A stretch of DNA of 57,344 nt from Laspinema palackyanum D2c (GTDB taxonomy: Bacteria; Cyanobacteriota; Cyanobacteriia; Cyanobacteriales; Laspinemataceae), in contig NZ_JAMXFD010000033.1 in assembly GCF_025370875.1 (NCBI RefSeq), forward strand, positions 1 through 57,344, in the 5' to 3' direction. Below the pieces are notes generated by a model. It searched no databases, had not been told where the DNA came from, and was given only the letters and a program-made list of their open reading frames with translations. Made by a program: the position numbers and the translations under genes. Below are positions 6,951 to 16,437 of the stretch, in pieces (position 1 is the stretch's first letter; the number at the start of each line of letters is the position of its first letter).

Positions 6951-7044
6951 GGTAAACAACCCATTCACTAAAACTAGAGGGCTGTATTGTATCGCAAGCC
7001 ATGATTCAATGGTGGGTAGCGATTTTAAATGGAGATACTTCTCA

Positions 7045-7140
7045 ATGTCTGGAATCCTTGCTTACGCTTTGATTGTCGGTGGAGCCTTCGTCAGTGCCGT
7101 GGTCCTGATGTTTGGATTGCGTGCCGTCAAGCTGATCTAA
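7045..7140 (+). CDS. petL: Cytochrome b6f complex subunit PetL (31 aa)
   Basis: 31 aa: [13 protein letters not shown] followed by a hydrophobic helix and ending GLRAVKLI. Length, single membrane helix and the basic C-terminal signature (Arg/Lys followed by LI) fit PetL, a small stabilising subunit of the cytochrome b6f complex in the thylakoid membrane. GGAG (7031-7034) lies ten bases before the ATG. A terminator cluster follows at 7179-7271. Identification rests on pattern recognition of a very short peptide; another small thylakoid subunit is possible. Confidence 0.75.
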   Translation: MSGILAYALIVGGAFVSAVVLMFGLRAVKLI

Positions 7141-7178
7141 TTCCAAATCCGATTGTCAAAGATCTAACAATACTCTTG

Positions 7179-7217
7179 AGCCCGCGCTTCTCGGGCTTCG
7201 TCCCTGTAGCCCCACCC
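7179..7217 (+). repeat. 39-base hairpin element, copy 1
   Basis: AGCCCGC and a complementary CGGGCT form a hairpin, a seven-base spacer follows, then TGTAGCCCCACCC. The same 39-base layout with the same outer sequences occurs at 49620-49658; only the loop and spacer differ. It could be a repeated terminator, a small mobile repeat or a shared RNA motif. Confidence 0.6.
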
Positions 7218-7248
7218 TTGAGGGTGCGGGTTTTTATAGACCTCATCC

Positions 7249-7271
7249 AACCCGCGAAGGCGGGTTTTTTT
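7249..7271 (+). terminator. Rho-independent terminator downstream of petL
   Basis: AACCCGC (7249-7255) and GCGGGTT (7260-7266) form a seven-pair stem with a GAAG loop, followed by a run of T. Confidence 0.85.
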
Positions 7272-7556
7272 ATGGCAGCGATCGCGAGGGGAGTTCCAGG
7301 CAAAAATGAGGCGATCGGCCCGGATGGAGTCCACAGAAGATTGCAGGTATTAAGAATCAACAAAAGATTAAAAACGCGATCCCCAATAGTCAGTATTTTT
7401 GCGGATACCTCATCCACAGGCACTTTAAGCCCAATAACTGCGTCGAATTAAAGTAGGTAATCAGACTAAATTTACATTAAGTTTATTTTTTATTTGCAAC
7501 TTTTCAGCGGTGCAGTTGGCTCTTTTTTTTCTAACCCTACAACCCATACCGACCCG

Positions 7557-8894
7557 ATGAATCTTTTCTTAATCAACCCTTTCCGGTTATCGCGCCTCAC
7601 GGTACCGCTGTGGTTTTTTGGCTTTGTGCCGTATAAATTAGGCGAAGCGTTATTAATCACCCTACTGCCATTATTTATCGTTCAAACCGTCGATGGCAGT
7701 GTAACCGATGTCGGACGAGTCCATTCCCTGACTTCCCTCGCCGGTGTCATAGCCTTTATTGTTTGGGGCAACCTTTCCGATCGCCTCAAACTGCGCCGTC
7801 CCTTCCTGATCCTCGGATTTTGTGGGTTTGCCCTCTGTACCGCACTCACGGCGATCGCCCAGGGAATCGAGCAAGTCATGATATTCTGTACCCTAGGCGC
7901 ATTTTTCATGGCCGCCATTACCCCCGTTGCCTCCGCCCTGGTCATCGATGGCAACCCCGAAGACCGATGGGCCAGTGCCTTTGGTCGATTTTATCAGATT
8001 TCTGGCTGGAGTTTTGTCGGGGGCGTTTTGTTGGGGGCCAGTTGGTTAGCCTTCATTCCCATCCATTGGACGAGTATGGGACTGCGATCGCTGTTACTCG
8101 TAGCCAGTGGTGCCGCTACACTCAGCTTGATTCTGTGCGTGAAATGGGTAAAAGAACCGCGCAAAAGTTTAGAACACCGCCAGTATCAGCCCGAGTTACA
8201 TGACGTGATCTCTGTAGCAGTCATCGAAAGACGGGCAATGTTTTATTCCTCGCGAATGCTGTATTTTATCCTGCATCCGTCATGGCCGGTTAACCTGCTT
8301 CATAACCTCTCCCGTCCCCTGCTGCTTTACTATGGTTGTGCAGCAGTCTTTTTCTTCGCGGTCAATGTCGTCTTTGTTCCCTTTCCGATTTTTCTGAGCA
8401 CCCATTTAGGGGCAACCAATACTCAAATTTTACTGATTAGCATGGGTAAAGCGGCGATCGAGGCGTTCTTTTACCTGCCAATGGCCCGTTTTGTCCAAAA
8501 ACGCAAAGGGGTTCAGCTACAAGCTTGGGCAACTGCCATCCGAATTGCCGTATTCCTGATTTTCACTCTAGTGGCGGTGATGCCTGTCCATCCCCTGAGT
8601 TTGCCCATTGTTGGCATCGCCCACCTCTTAACCGGCTTAACTTGGGCTGCAATTAGCATTTCTAGCACCACCATCGTTGCCAAACTTGCCCCCAAAGGTC
8701 AGGAAGCGATCGCAATGGGTTCCTATAATTCCCTGATAGGTATTGCCACAATTGTTGGCAGTTTGGTAGGCGGAATGATGGCTGTTTCTTATGGATATAG
8801 TGCTTGTTTCATCACAGGTGCCATCTTGATGGGTGTAACTGCAACTCGGTTATTTTGGATCGGGAAAATGCCGAACATGATTCTCCAAAAATAG
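7557..8894 (+). CDS. MFS transporter
   Basis: 445 aa with about 12 predicted membrane helices. After helix 2 the major-facilitator loop motif appears as WGNLSDRLKLRRPFL (G-x-L-[SA]-D-R-x-x-R-R). The ATG at 7557 begins MNLFLINPFRLSRLTVPLWF; a TTG 63 bases upstream extends the frame but adds no family-like sequence. It exports or imports a small solute across the plasma membrane by secondary transport; the substrate cannot be inferred. It ends 31 bases before the convergent substrate-binding gene of the ABC importer. Confidence 0.88.
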   Translation: MNLFLINPFRLSRLTVPLWFFGFVPYKLGEALLITLLPLFIVQTVDGSVTDVGRVHSLTSLAGVIAFIVWGNLSDRLKLRRPFLILGFCGFALCTALTAIAQGIEQVMIFCTLGAFFMAAITPVASALVIDGNPEDRWASAFGRFYQISGWSFVGGVLLGASWLAFIPIHWTSMGLRSLLLVASGAATLSLILCVKWVKEPRKSLEHRQYQPELHDVISVAVIERRAMFYSSRMLYFILHPSWPVNLLHNLSRPLLLYYGCAAVFFFAVNVVFVPFPIFLSTHLGATNTQILLISMGKAAIEAFFYLPMARFVQKRKGVQLQAWATAIRIAVFLIFTLVAVMPVHPLSLPIVGIAHLLTGLTWAAISISSTTIVAKLAPKGQEAIAMGSYNSLIGIATIVGSLVGGMMAVSYGYSACFITGAILMGVTATRLFWIGKMPNMILQK

Positions 8895-8925
8895 AGAAAC
8901 CGGATTAACTGATTATTTCCCCAGT

Positions 8926-9855
8926 CTATTCTGATTCATTCCCGGATTGCTGTGACTGTTTCGAGGCCAAAAACTCCCGCACTACTTCCTCATATCGACG
9001 AAATTCTCCATCAACTTGATAGTTCATTTGTTGCATTTCTGCTTCAGAAATTAATCCCGCCAGTTGGGTAATTGCCGCTTCTAGTTCTGGATATTTTTCT
9101 AAGGTTTCCTGCCGAACAATAGGAACCGCTTGATAAGGGGGAAAATAATTTTTATCATCTTCTAGCACAACCAATCCCAATTTATCAATCAATCCATTGG
9201 TAGAATCTCCGGCAATTAAATCCACTTTTTTATAAACTAAGGCCCGATACATTAATCCTAAATCCATGACTTCTGGAGGGCGGGCAAAGGTTAGTTGATA
9301 GGTTGCAGCCAAGCCCGGAAAGCCATCTTCCCGGCTCATAAATTCATAGCCAAATCCGGCTGTCCATTGGGGGGTATGTTCAGCCGCATCGGAGAGAGTT
9401 TTTAAGTTTAAATTCCGTGCATCTTCTCCTCGGACCATGATGGCAAAGGTATTATTAAAACCTAATGGAGGCATGACGGTTAAGTTAAATTGGTCTTGAT
9501 AGGCTTGTTTGACGTTCTGGTAAACGGTTTGAGCGTCGGAGATGGGGGGCTGGTTTAAAATGGCGGTAAAAGCCGTGCCGGTATATTCAACATAAGCATC
9601 AATTTGGCCGGTTCGGAGGCCATCATGACAGAGGAAGGTTCCGCCTAAATTTAACTGGCGATCGACCGTTAAATCGGTTTGAGATTCTATTTGTTGGGCG
9701 AGGAGTTCACCGAGGATATTTTGCTCAGTGAAATTTTTAGAGCAAATTACAATATCGGCCCTTCCCCTAGGGCGGGAGTTGTCCGTTTGGCATCCGGTGA
9801 CTGTCCCGAGAGTGAGGGTACAAAGGGCTAAGAATAAAAGTTGTTTGGCGTTCAT
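8926..9855 (-). CDS. Quaternary-amine ABC transporter, substrate-binding lipoprotein
   Basis: 309 aa. The N-terminus is a lipoprotein signal (LFLALCTLTLGTVTGC, lipobox Cys at about 22). The mature part has the OpuAC/OsmF-type ligand-binding fold: VICSKNFTEQNILGELLAQ, LRTGQIDAYVEYTGTAF, and the late VDLIAGDSTNGLI region. It should capture glycine betaine, choline or a related compatible solute at the outer face of the plasma membrane. Its ATG overlaps the stop of the permease gene by four bases (ATGA), so the two are translationally coupled. The ligand class is inferred from family; the exact ligand is unknown. Confidence 0.9.
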   Translation of the reverse strand: MNAKQLLFLALCTLTLGTVTGCQTDNSRPRGRADIVICSKNFTEQNILGELLAQQIESQTDLTVDRQLNLGGTFLCHDGLRTGQIDAYVEYTGTAFTAILNQPPISDAQTVYQNVKQAYQDQFNLTVMPPLGFNNTFAIMVRGEDARNLNLKTLSDAAEHTPQWTAGFGYEFMSREDGFPGLAATYQLTFARPPEVMDLGLMYRALVYKKVDLIAGDSTNGLIDKLGLVVLEDDKNYFPPYQAVPIVRQETLEKYPELEAAITQLAGLISEAEMQQMNYQVDGEFRRYEEVVREFLASKQSQQSGNESE

Positions 9856-10484
9856 TTTTTGACCGTTAATTGATGTTCAAGCCAGCCGATCGCCCCATCG
9901 GCAATTAAGGCGATCGCCGCTGCCGGAACTGCCCCGGCTAAAATCAGTTGATTGTTCACCATCGAAATGCCTTGAAAAATCAACGCCCCCAGTCCACCGG
10001 CCCCGATCGCCGCAGCAATCGTCGCCGTTCCCACGGAGATAGCCGTGGAGACTCGCACCCCAGCCAAAATCACCCCCATTGCCAAGGGAATCTCAACTTG
10101 ACAGAGCAATTGCCAATCCGTCATCCCCATACCCCTTCCCGCCTCACGAATGGCTGGATCTACCCCAACAATGCCGGTGTAAGTATTGCGAATAATCGGT
10201 AATAAGGCATATAAAGTTAGGGCAAATATGGCGGGGACTGCCCCAATTCCGCCAATGATGGGTACGGAAATTAAAAAGCCAAAGAGGGCTAAACTGGGAA
10301 CAGTTTGCAGGATATTGGCAACGCCCAGAATGCTCTGGGAGAGGTGCGGTTTGCGGGTGATGAGAATGCCGAGGGGAATCCCGACTGTTGTGGCAATGGT
10401 AATGGCGATCGCCACTAAAAATAAATGTTCACCACTCCGACGCAAAATTTCTTCACTATATCGAATCAGAAAAAACTCATCCAT
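9852..10484 (-). CDS. Quaternary-amine ABC transporter, permease
   Basis: 210 aa, about five membrane helices, with the binding-protein-dependent permease loop IREAGRGMGMTDWQLLCQVEIPLAMGVILAG (EAA motif region). Homologous to OpuCB/OsmW-type permeases. Only one permease gene is present, whereas many OpuC-type systems have two; a homodimer is therefore likely. It overlaps the binding-protein gene by four bases and follows the ATPase gene after a 131-base gap carrying palindromic repeats. Confidence 0.92.
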   Translation of the reverse strand: MDEFFLIRYSEEILRRSGEHLFLVAIAITIATTVGIPLGILITRKPHLSQSILGVANILQTVPSLALFGFLISVPIIGGIGAVPAIFALTLYALLPIIRNTYTGIVGVDPAIREAGRGMGMTDWQLLCQVEIPLAMGVILAGVRVSTAISVGTATIAAAIGAGGLGALIFQGISMVNNQLILAGAVPAAAIALIADGAIGWLEHQLTVKK

Positions 10485-10533
10485 TATTCAGGCTGATAGA
10501 GTAGACAAGGGTGGATTGATAGGGCAATGGGTG

Positions 10534-10600
10534 AGAAACCGGGTTTCTGGCCCCGATGGGTGACTCCATAGCCAAGATTTGGTCAAGAAACTGCGTTTCG
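10534..10600. repeat. AGAAACC/GGTTTCT palindromic repeat and variant
   Basis: A perfect 15-base palindrome-like unit AGAAACCGGGTTTCT lies at 10534-10548, with a degenerate copy AGAAACTGCGTTTC at about 10586-10599. A shorter relative (AAACCGGGTTT) ends the TerB-like gene near 5356-5366. This is a dispersed cyanobacterial intergenic repeat; here it sits inside an operon, between ATPase and permease genes. Confidence 0.6.
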
Positions 10601-10615
10601 GAGGACCAGAAACGC

Positions 10616-11398
10616 CTAGAAATCAGCGGTTTCATCGAAGGTGGGAGTGGGGAGGCAGCGGATAAAGGCTTGAGCTTCGGGATGTTCGGATTGCAAAAAT
10701 TCCGGGGGAGTGCCTAACATGACCAGTTTGCCATCTTGCATCAAGCCGATGCGGGTTGCCAAGCGTAAAGCTTCGTGAATGTCATGGGTGACAAATATTA
10801 CGGTTTTGCCGAGTTGCTGTTGCAGGTGTTTAAATTCCCGTTGGAGTTCCAGGCGGGTAATGGGGTCCACCGCCCCAAAGGGTTCATCCATGAGCAAGAC
10901 GGGGGGATCGGCCGCGAGGGCACGGGCGACGCCGACGCGCTGGCGTTGACCCCCGGAGAGTTGGTGAGGGTAGCGGTGGAGGAAATGTTGAGGTTCTAAT
11001 CCGACGAGTTCGAGGAGTTCGGTGACTCGGTTCTGGATGCGATCGCGGTCCCATCCCTGAAGTGACGGGACGAGACCGACATTTTTAGCTACGGTGAAAT
11101 GAGGAAATAAACCAATGTCCTGAATGACATAGCCCATCCGTCGCCGCAACTGAATCGGGTCCCATTGAGTGGTGGGTTTGCCCTCAACGAGGACCTCGCC
11201 ATGAGTGGGAATTTTTAGAGCATCCATCAGGGCGATCGTGGTACTTTTGCCGCTGCCACTGCGTCCGATGAGCACTAACGCTTCACCACGATTGACTTTA
11301 AAATTCAAATTGGAGACTAAATTGCGCTGATTCACCCGAAAGGTGACATCCCAAAATTCTACAACTGAATCGTTAACAGGGGGGTTGGGTAAGGACAT
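10616..11398 (-). CDS. Quaternary-amine ABC transporter, ATP-binding protein
   Basis: 260 aa. Walker A IGRSGSGKSTT (about residue 42), Q-loop VIQDIG, ABC signature LSGGQRQRVGVARAL, Walker B VLLMDEPFGAVDP, and the switch His in IFVTHD. The segment PHFTVAKNVGLVPSLQGWDRD is typical of the ProV/OpuCA subfamily, though the C-terminal CBS domains of those proteins are missing. First gene of the three-gene importer operon; drives uptake through the permease at 9852-10484. Confidence 0.93.
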   Translation of the reverse strand: MSLPNPPVNDSVVEFWDVTFRVNQRNLVSNLNFKVNRGEALVLIGRSGSGKSTTIALMDALKIPTHGEVLVEGKPTTQWDPIQLRRRMGYVIQDIGLFPHFTVAKNVGLVPSLQGWDRDRIQNRVTELLELVGLEPQHFLHRYPHQLSGGQRQRVGVARALAADPPVLLMDEPFGAVDPITRLELQREFKHLQQQLGKTVIFVTHDIHEALRLATRIGLMQDGKLVMLGTPPEFLQSEHPEAQAFIRCLPTPTFDETADF

Positions 11399-11888
11399 AA
11401 ATCAATGGATCGGTGGATCGAGGGCAGGGGTGGGGGAGAATTTCCGTCCGGAGGGCAAGGGGGGTTCTGGGGGCGGTCCTGTAATCGAACCCTTGAGTCA
11501 GTTCCATGATGTGGCTTGTGGAAGAGTGGCGATCGAGTAAAGTAAATTAAGAAAGACACTGCAGGAGGAGTCGAGCGTTGTGACGGCAAAATAAATTACG
11601 GCAACATTGTTGCACACAGAGATAGGTTTGTAAGTTTATAGAAAATGGCTCCTAGGCTGGAGATCGCTGCCGAAATCTAAGGACCGATCGCTAGGGGAAG
11701 AACAAAACACAACGCTCCATGCCAAACCGGGCATTCAGACTGACCCCGCTCAGATTTTAAGCCATTCGCGCCTTCAAGCAACCTTGGCGTTGAAACTGGG
11801 CAATAATATCGAGGCGTGGAAATGAGCGTTATGGTAGAAAGCCTTAAGGAAGGCATACAGTAAGGGGAGCAAAGGGAACCCGAAAGCA
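11399..11888. other. Intergenic region before the receiver gene
   Basis: 490 bases separating the divergent ABC-importer and signalling transcripts. No gene, tRNA or clear terminator is seen. Promoters of both units should lie here, but no near-consensus box stands out. AAGGGAACCC just before 11889 probably includes the weak ribosome binding site of the receiver gene. Confidence 0.5.
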
Positions 11889-12266
11889 ATGCATAAGATC
11901 CTGTTGGTAGAAGATAATGAGATGAATCGGGATATGCTATTGCGTCGTCTGAAGCGTCGGGGCTATGAGGTCATCGTAGCCGTCGATGGCGGACAAGGCG
12001 TCACAATGGCCCATGCCGAAACACCTGACTTGATTTTGATGGATATGAGTTTGCCGGTATTAGATGGGTGGGAAGCAACCAAGCGGATTAAAGCGGCACC
12101 GGATACTCAGTGGATCCCGATTATTGCATTAACTGCTCATGCCATGTCTGGCGATCGCGAGAAATGTCTGGCGGCAGGATGCGATGATTATGACACCAAA
12201 CCCGTGGAGTTTCCTCGGTTGTTAGAGAAAATTCAGTTACATATTTCCAAGCAACCGACTGTTTAA
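11889..12266 (+). CDS. Single-domain response regulator
   Basis: 125 aa, a complete CheY-like receiver and nothing else. The acidic pocket is E8-D9, the phospho-accepting Asp is D52 in LILMDMSLP, the switch Thr is T82 in ALTAHA, and the conserved Lys is K104 in DTKPV. Single-domain receivers of this kind act as phosphorelay intermediates or protein-binding switches. It lies upstream of the multi-PAS kinase (12907) and the receiver-cyclase (16943), both possible partners, but 640 bases separate it from the kinase. Confidence 0.94.
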   Translation: MHKILLVEDNEMNRDMLLRRLKRRGYEVIVAVDGGQGVTMAHAETPDLILMDMSLPVLDGWEATKRIKAAPDTQWIPIIALTAHAMSGDREKCLAAGCDDYDTKPVEFPRLLEKIQLHISKQPTV

Positions 12267-12906
12267 GATGCCGCTTGCACTCAGATGCTGAATGGGGAGA
12301 ATCGATGAGGAAAATTTAAGGGGTGCGATCGCCACGGGGTTAATTTCTTCACTCTTGAACAGCAATGAAAGGGATTTCCATCAGTCCACAGAAGTTTTGA
12401 GTGATATTTTTAAGGATTCGGAGTTCTCCAGGCGCAAACTGCGGATTTTTAATGAAGGAGGATTCTGGGTCAATTTTAAAATCCGGAGATCGGAATCACA
12501 GGGCAGCCGCCCTCATCGGTCAAACCTAGATTTTCCCAAGCATTCATCCCTTGCCGCCAATCTGGGTTATTTCCTGATTTTCTGGTTTAATCTCAACCCT
12601 ACTATTAGTCCATAGCCGTGATGGGTGAAATAACCAGAGCACCGAGGAGAAAAAGGAGGTGAATCAATGGTGCCAAGCACCTGCCGATTTGGGCAGCAAT
12701 TTCTGTGATCATAAATGGGAATTTAACGGCCAATGATTGTCTGAAATTTTAGTCAGCGCTTCACTTTCTTGAGATCGTCCAGGATCGGAACTCAAAAATA
12801 GCGGTTAGGAAAGCAGGGGCTCATATCCCGTTGATGACAAGACAGGAACTCTAAAAATGACGGTTCAAGTCAAACCCACCCTCTTCGCCAAAGAGATCTC
12901 ATCAAG
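12267..12906. other. Intergenic region with a possible short leader peptide
   Basis: 640 bases between receiver and kinase. A 107-codon plus-strand frame at 12292-12615 has no coding character. The notable signal is AAGGAGGTGA at 12652-12661 followed by a 13-codon frame (12667-12708). No terminator was found after the receiver gene. Confidence 0.5.
12667..12708 (+). CDS. Possible 13-aa leader peptide
   Basis: A perfect extended Shine-Dalgarno AAGGAGGTGA precedes, by five bases, an ATG opening a 13-residue frame (MVPSTCRFGQQFL, then TGA). Such a strong site is unusual in this window, where most real genes have weak ones. It lies about 200 bases before the kinase gene. It may encode a regulatory leader peptide or simply be chance. 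Confidence 0.3.
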   Translation: MVPSTCRFGQQFL

Positions 12907-15900
12907 ATGTCTAATAATTTACCGGCCCAGAAGTTGAAGCCCAATGCAGATGTGAATTGTAACCCCGAAAATCAGCAGGGGGGGCTGATTCAAACTTATA
13001 CCCGGGTGGGAATCCTCTTGGGTTGCATGATCCCAGTCTTTGCATGGATTCTGGACATGGTGATGCGAGAGGTGGACTGGTCTTTAGGGGCGATCGCCCA
13101 GGTCCATCTCACCAATCCACTCCACTGGATTCTAGACCTTAACCCCCTATTCTTCGGCTGGATGGGGTGGACCTGGGGACAATTAAAAATTGCCCAGAAA
13201 ACCACCTATCCCACGTCTTTGCATTTTAGTCCGGTCCAAAGCGACAGGGTTGGCATCCCATCCCTGGGGACCCCCACCGCAGACCAACTGGCACTTTACC
13301 TGAATCATCTCCCGATCGCCGTGATTGAATTCAACCTCAACGGTGAGATTCAAACCTGGAATCCCACTGCCGAAACTCTCTTTGGCTATCACGCCAGCGA
13401 AGCGATCGCCACCCCTTTAGTCACGGCTATCATCCCAGAAAATGCCCGTTCTGATTTCCAAAACCACTGGAATCACTTCTTAACCCACCCCTGTAAACAG
13501 CGTTGGCGGTTAGAAAATCGCACCCGAGACGGCAGAACCCTAACTTGTGAATGGAATGTCCTTCCCCTCCTCAATCAGTCCCGTGAACTCATCGGAGTCG
13601 CCGCTTTAGTTTGCGAAATTACTCAGCAGGTGCAAATCGAAACCGCTTTGCGCGATAGCGAAGCCCGATTGCGCCGACTCTCGGAAGCCACCTTTGAAGG
13701 GATCATCATTCATATCCGAGGAAAAATTATCGATGTTAATCAAGCCCTCGTAAAAATGAGCGGCTACTCGGAAGCCGAGTTGATTGGCAAAAATGCCTTC
13801 GATTATTTAACCCCCCACTCTAAAAGAATCGCTTTAACCCGGATTAAATTAGGCGATGCAACCCCTTACGAGGTAGAGGTTTTAAAAAAAGACGGCACAA
13901 TTGGGGTCGTAGAAATTCAGGGGAAAGAAATTTTAAATTCCGGTGAAAGAGTCCGGGTGGCAGCGGTGCGAGACATTAGCGATCGCAAACGCTCCCAAGA
14001 CCTGGAAAAATTGCTCATCGCCACGGTGACTGAAAATCAACGAACCCTAGCCACCCTGATGAGCAACCTTCCGGGCATGGTTTATCGCTGTAAAAATGAC
14101 CAAAGCTGGACAATGGAATTTGTCAGCGATGGATGTGTCGAATTAACCGGATATAATTCCGAAGATCTCATCGGGAATCGCCGGGTTTCTTTTGGCAAAA
14201 TCATCCATCCTGACGATCAAGACCAACTCTGGGCAAAGGTCCAATCCAGTTTACAAAACCAACAGCCCTTTGAATCGGCTTACCGCATCATCACTCGCAG
14301 TGGAGAAACCAAATGGATTTGGGAACAAGGACGCGGGATTTTTTCAGTTACGGGAGAATTATTTGCCCTAGAAGGTTACCTAACTGATATCACCGAACGC
14401 ACCAAATCCGTAGAAGCTCTGCGTCAGAGTGAAGCCCGCTATCGGGCTATTTCTGAACTAGCTTCGGATTTTGTCTATTCCATGACCCTCAATGAGCAGG
14501 GTGAACCGATCGCCGAATGGGTGACTGAATCCTTTAAACGGATCACGGGCTATACCCGAGAGGAAATCAATCAAAAAGGCGGCTGGCATCGGGTGATTCA
14601 TCCCGAGGATTTGCCCAAGTTTCGGCAATTTGAGCGAGAAATGCTCGGGGAACAGGGGGCGGTTTTAGAATACCGAATTTTTACCAAATCCGGTGAAATT
14701 TGTTGGTTGCGCGATTCCGCCCGAACGGTTGATAACCCCGGGGAAGAACCGAGAAAGAAGGTGCTCGGTTCGGTGCAGGATATTAGCGATCGCAAGCGGT
14801 CCGAGTTCCAAATGTTACACGCTATGTCTTTATTGAGCAAAAGCGAAGCCAAAAATCGCGCCTTGCTCAATGCCATGCCTGATTTAATGTTCCGCTTTGA
14901 TCGCAAACAAACGATTTTGGACTTTAAACCTGTCAATGGCATCGATTTTGGTAACTTAAGCGGCCAATTTTTAGGTAAAAAATTAAGTGAATTATTATCC
15001 GATGAAGTGGTCGCCGATTGTATTAATGCTTTAGAAAAAACTTTACAAAGTCATGAAATTGAAATATTTGAATATGACTTAACTATTAACGAAGAAATAT
15101 TTAGTTATGAAAGCCGGGTGGTGGCAAGTGGAGAGCAGGAAGCCTTGGCGATCGTCCGAGATATTACCGCCCGCAAGCGCTCGGAAGCGGAAAAACTGCA
15201 ATTAATCGCCTCTTTGCAAGAAAGTGAAGAAAAATATCGGTCCGTGGTGAATACGGTTCAAGAAGTCATTTTTCAAACCGACCCCAATGGATGCTGGACT
15301 TTCCTGAACCCGGCTTGGACGGAAATCTCAGGATATAGTATCCAAGAAAGTCTGGGGACGCCATTTTTAAACTATATTCATCCCGAGAATCACCTGGAGA
15401 CTCAACAAAAATTCCAGAAATTGGTGCAAGGACAGATTGACTATTGCCACCATGAGGTGTGTTATCTGACCAAGAGGGGCGATCGCCGCTGGATCGACGT
15501 TTATGCGAGGCTGAGACTCTCTGCCGAGGGGACAATCATCGGCCTTGCCGGGACTCTCAACGATATCAGCGATCGCAAGAAAGTCTCCCAGCAATTGCAA
15601 GAAGCCAAAGCCGCCGCCGAAGCAGCAAACCGCGCTAAAAGTGCCTTTCTTGCCAACATGAGTCACGAACTGCGAACCCCCCTCAATGCGATTATCGGCT
15701 ACAGCGAAATTCTCCTCGAAGAATCTGAAGATTTAGGGTCGGAAGAATTCATCCCGGATTTGCAAAAAATCCAAGTTGCCGGAAGACACTTACTCTCCCT
15801 GATTAACGATATTTTGGATATTTCCAAAATCGAAGCGGGTAAGATGGAACTCTATTTAGAAACCTTCGAGATCCAGACTCTGGTTGAAAATGTCCTGGCC

Positions 15901-16437
15901 ACCGCCAAACCCTTGATTCAAAAAAATAACAATACCTTAGAATCAATCTGTCCCCCTGATATCGGAACCTTATATGCAGACTTGACAAAAATCCGGCAAG
16001 TGTTATTAAACCTATTGAGTAATGCCGCTAAATTCACCACCGAGGGAACCATTACCTTTGAGGTTTCTCGCGACCTGATGTGGATTCCTCAGACCCCTTT
16101 GAATTCATCTCTCGGGGAGTCGGGGGAACCGAGGGGGACAGATTCTACCCCCCCTGTCAACGGTGACCCTTTGGGGCCTCCGTCTCCCTGTATTATCTTT
16201 CGGGTGACGGATACGGGGATTGGCATGAGTCCCGAACAAATGAATCAAATTTTTAACGCCTTTACCCAAGCGGACCCTTCTACGACGCGCAAGTATGGCG
16301 GCACAGGTTTAGGATTAGCCATTTCTCAGCGATTCTGCGAGATGATGGGAGGTGAAATCTCCGTGAGCAGTCAAGTGGGAGTGGGGTCCACTTTTACAGT
16401 CCGTCTCCGGACTGTCCCAGTTCAGCCTGACTCCTAA
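12907..16437 (+). CDS. Multi-PAS sensor histidine kinase
   Basis: 1176 aa. Two hydrophobic segments near residues 34-52 and 72-95 anchor it in the membrane. Six PAS-type domains follow at about 125-245, 250-362, 378-500, 508-632, 645-755 and 770-892, several ending in the D-I-[ST]-x-R-K PAC motif. The dimerisation/phosphoacceptor domain has NMSHELRTP with His at about 920. The ATPase has the N-box (LLNLLSNAAKF, about 1035), G1 DTGIGM (1102) and G2 GGTGLGLA (1131). About 40 residues rich in Pro, Gly and Ser are inserted before G1. There is no receiver, so phosphate should pass to a separate regulator, plausibly one of the flanking receivers. Signals sensed are unknown. Confidence 0.95.
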   Translation: MSNNLPAQKLKPNADVNCNPENQQGGLIQTYTRVGILLGCMIPVFAWILDMVMREVDWSLGAIAQVHLTNPLHWILDLNPLFFGWMGWTWGQLKIAQKTTYPTSLHFSPVQSDRVGIPSLGTPTADQLALYLNHLPIAVIEFNLNGEIQTWNPTAETLFGYHASEAIATPLVTAIIPENARSDFQNHWNHFLTHPCKQRWRLENRTRDGRTLTCEWNVLPLLNQSRELIGVAALVCEITQQVQIETALRDSEARLRRLSEATFEGIIIHIRGKIIDVNQALVKMSGYSEAELIGKNAFDYLTPHSKRIALTRIKLGDATPYEVEVLKKDGTIGVVEIQGKEILNSGERVRVAAVRDISDRKRSQDLEKLLIATVTENQRTLATLMSNLPGMVYRCKNDQSWTMEFVSDGCVELTGYNSEDLIGNRRVSFGKIIHPDDQDQLWAKVQSSLQNQQPFESAYRIITRSGETKWIWEQGRGIFSVTGELFALEGYLTDITERTKSVEALRQSEARYRAISELASDFVYSMTLNEQGEPIAEWVTESFKRITGYTREEINQKGGWHRVIHPEDLPKFRQFEREMLGEQGAVLEYRIFTKSGEICWLRDSARTVDNPGEEPRKKVLGSVQDISDRKRSEFQMLHAMSLLSKSEAKNRALLNAMPDLMFRFDRKQTILDFKPVNGIDFGNLSGQFLGKKLSELLSDEVVADCINALEKTLQSHEIEIFEYDLTINEEIFSYESRVVASGEQEALAIVRDITARKRSEAEKLQLIASLQESEEKYRSVVNTVQEVIFQTDPNGCWTFLNPAWTEISGYSIQESLGTPFLNYIHPENHLETQQKFQKLVQGQIDYCHHEVCYLTKRGDRRWIDVYARLRLSAEGTIIGLAGTLNDISDRKKVSQQLQEAKAAAEAANRAKSAFLANMSHELRTPLNAIIGYSEILLEESEDLGSEEFIPDLQKIQVAGRHLLSLINDILDISKIEAGKMELYLETFEIQTLVENVLATAKPLIQKNNNTLESICPPDIGTLYADLTKIRQVLLNLLSNAAKFTTEGTITFEVSRDLMWIPQTPLNSSLGESGEPRGTDSTPPVNGDPLGPPSPCIIFRVTDTGIGMSPEQMNQIFNAFTQADPSTTRKYGGTGLGLAISQRFCEMMGGEISVSSQVGVGSTFTVRLRTVPVQPDS

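Larger units (their letters stand above)
7141..7556. other. Intergenic region with terminators after petL
   Basis: This stretch holds a hairpin element at 7179-7217 that is repeated at 49620-49658, a second imperfect hairpin (about 7209-7230) followed by five T, and a classic terminator at 7249-7271. From 7272 to 7556 nothing coding is seen; the AT-rich 7470-7495 probably contains the promoter of the MFS gene. Confidence 0.6.

Noticed and set aside
12292-12615. 107-codon plus-strand frame after the receiver gene
   Set aside because: No domain, poor composition and no ribosome binding site; regarded as chance.
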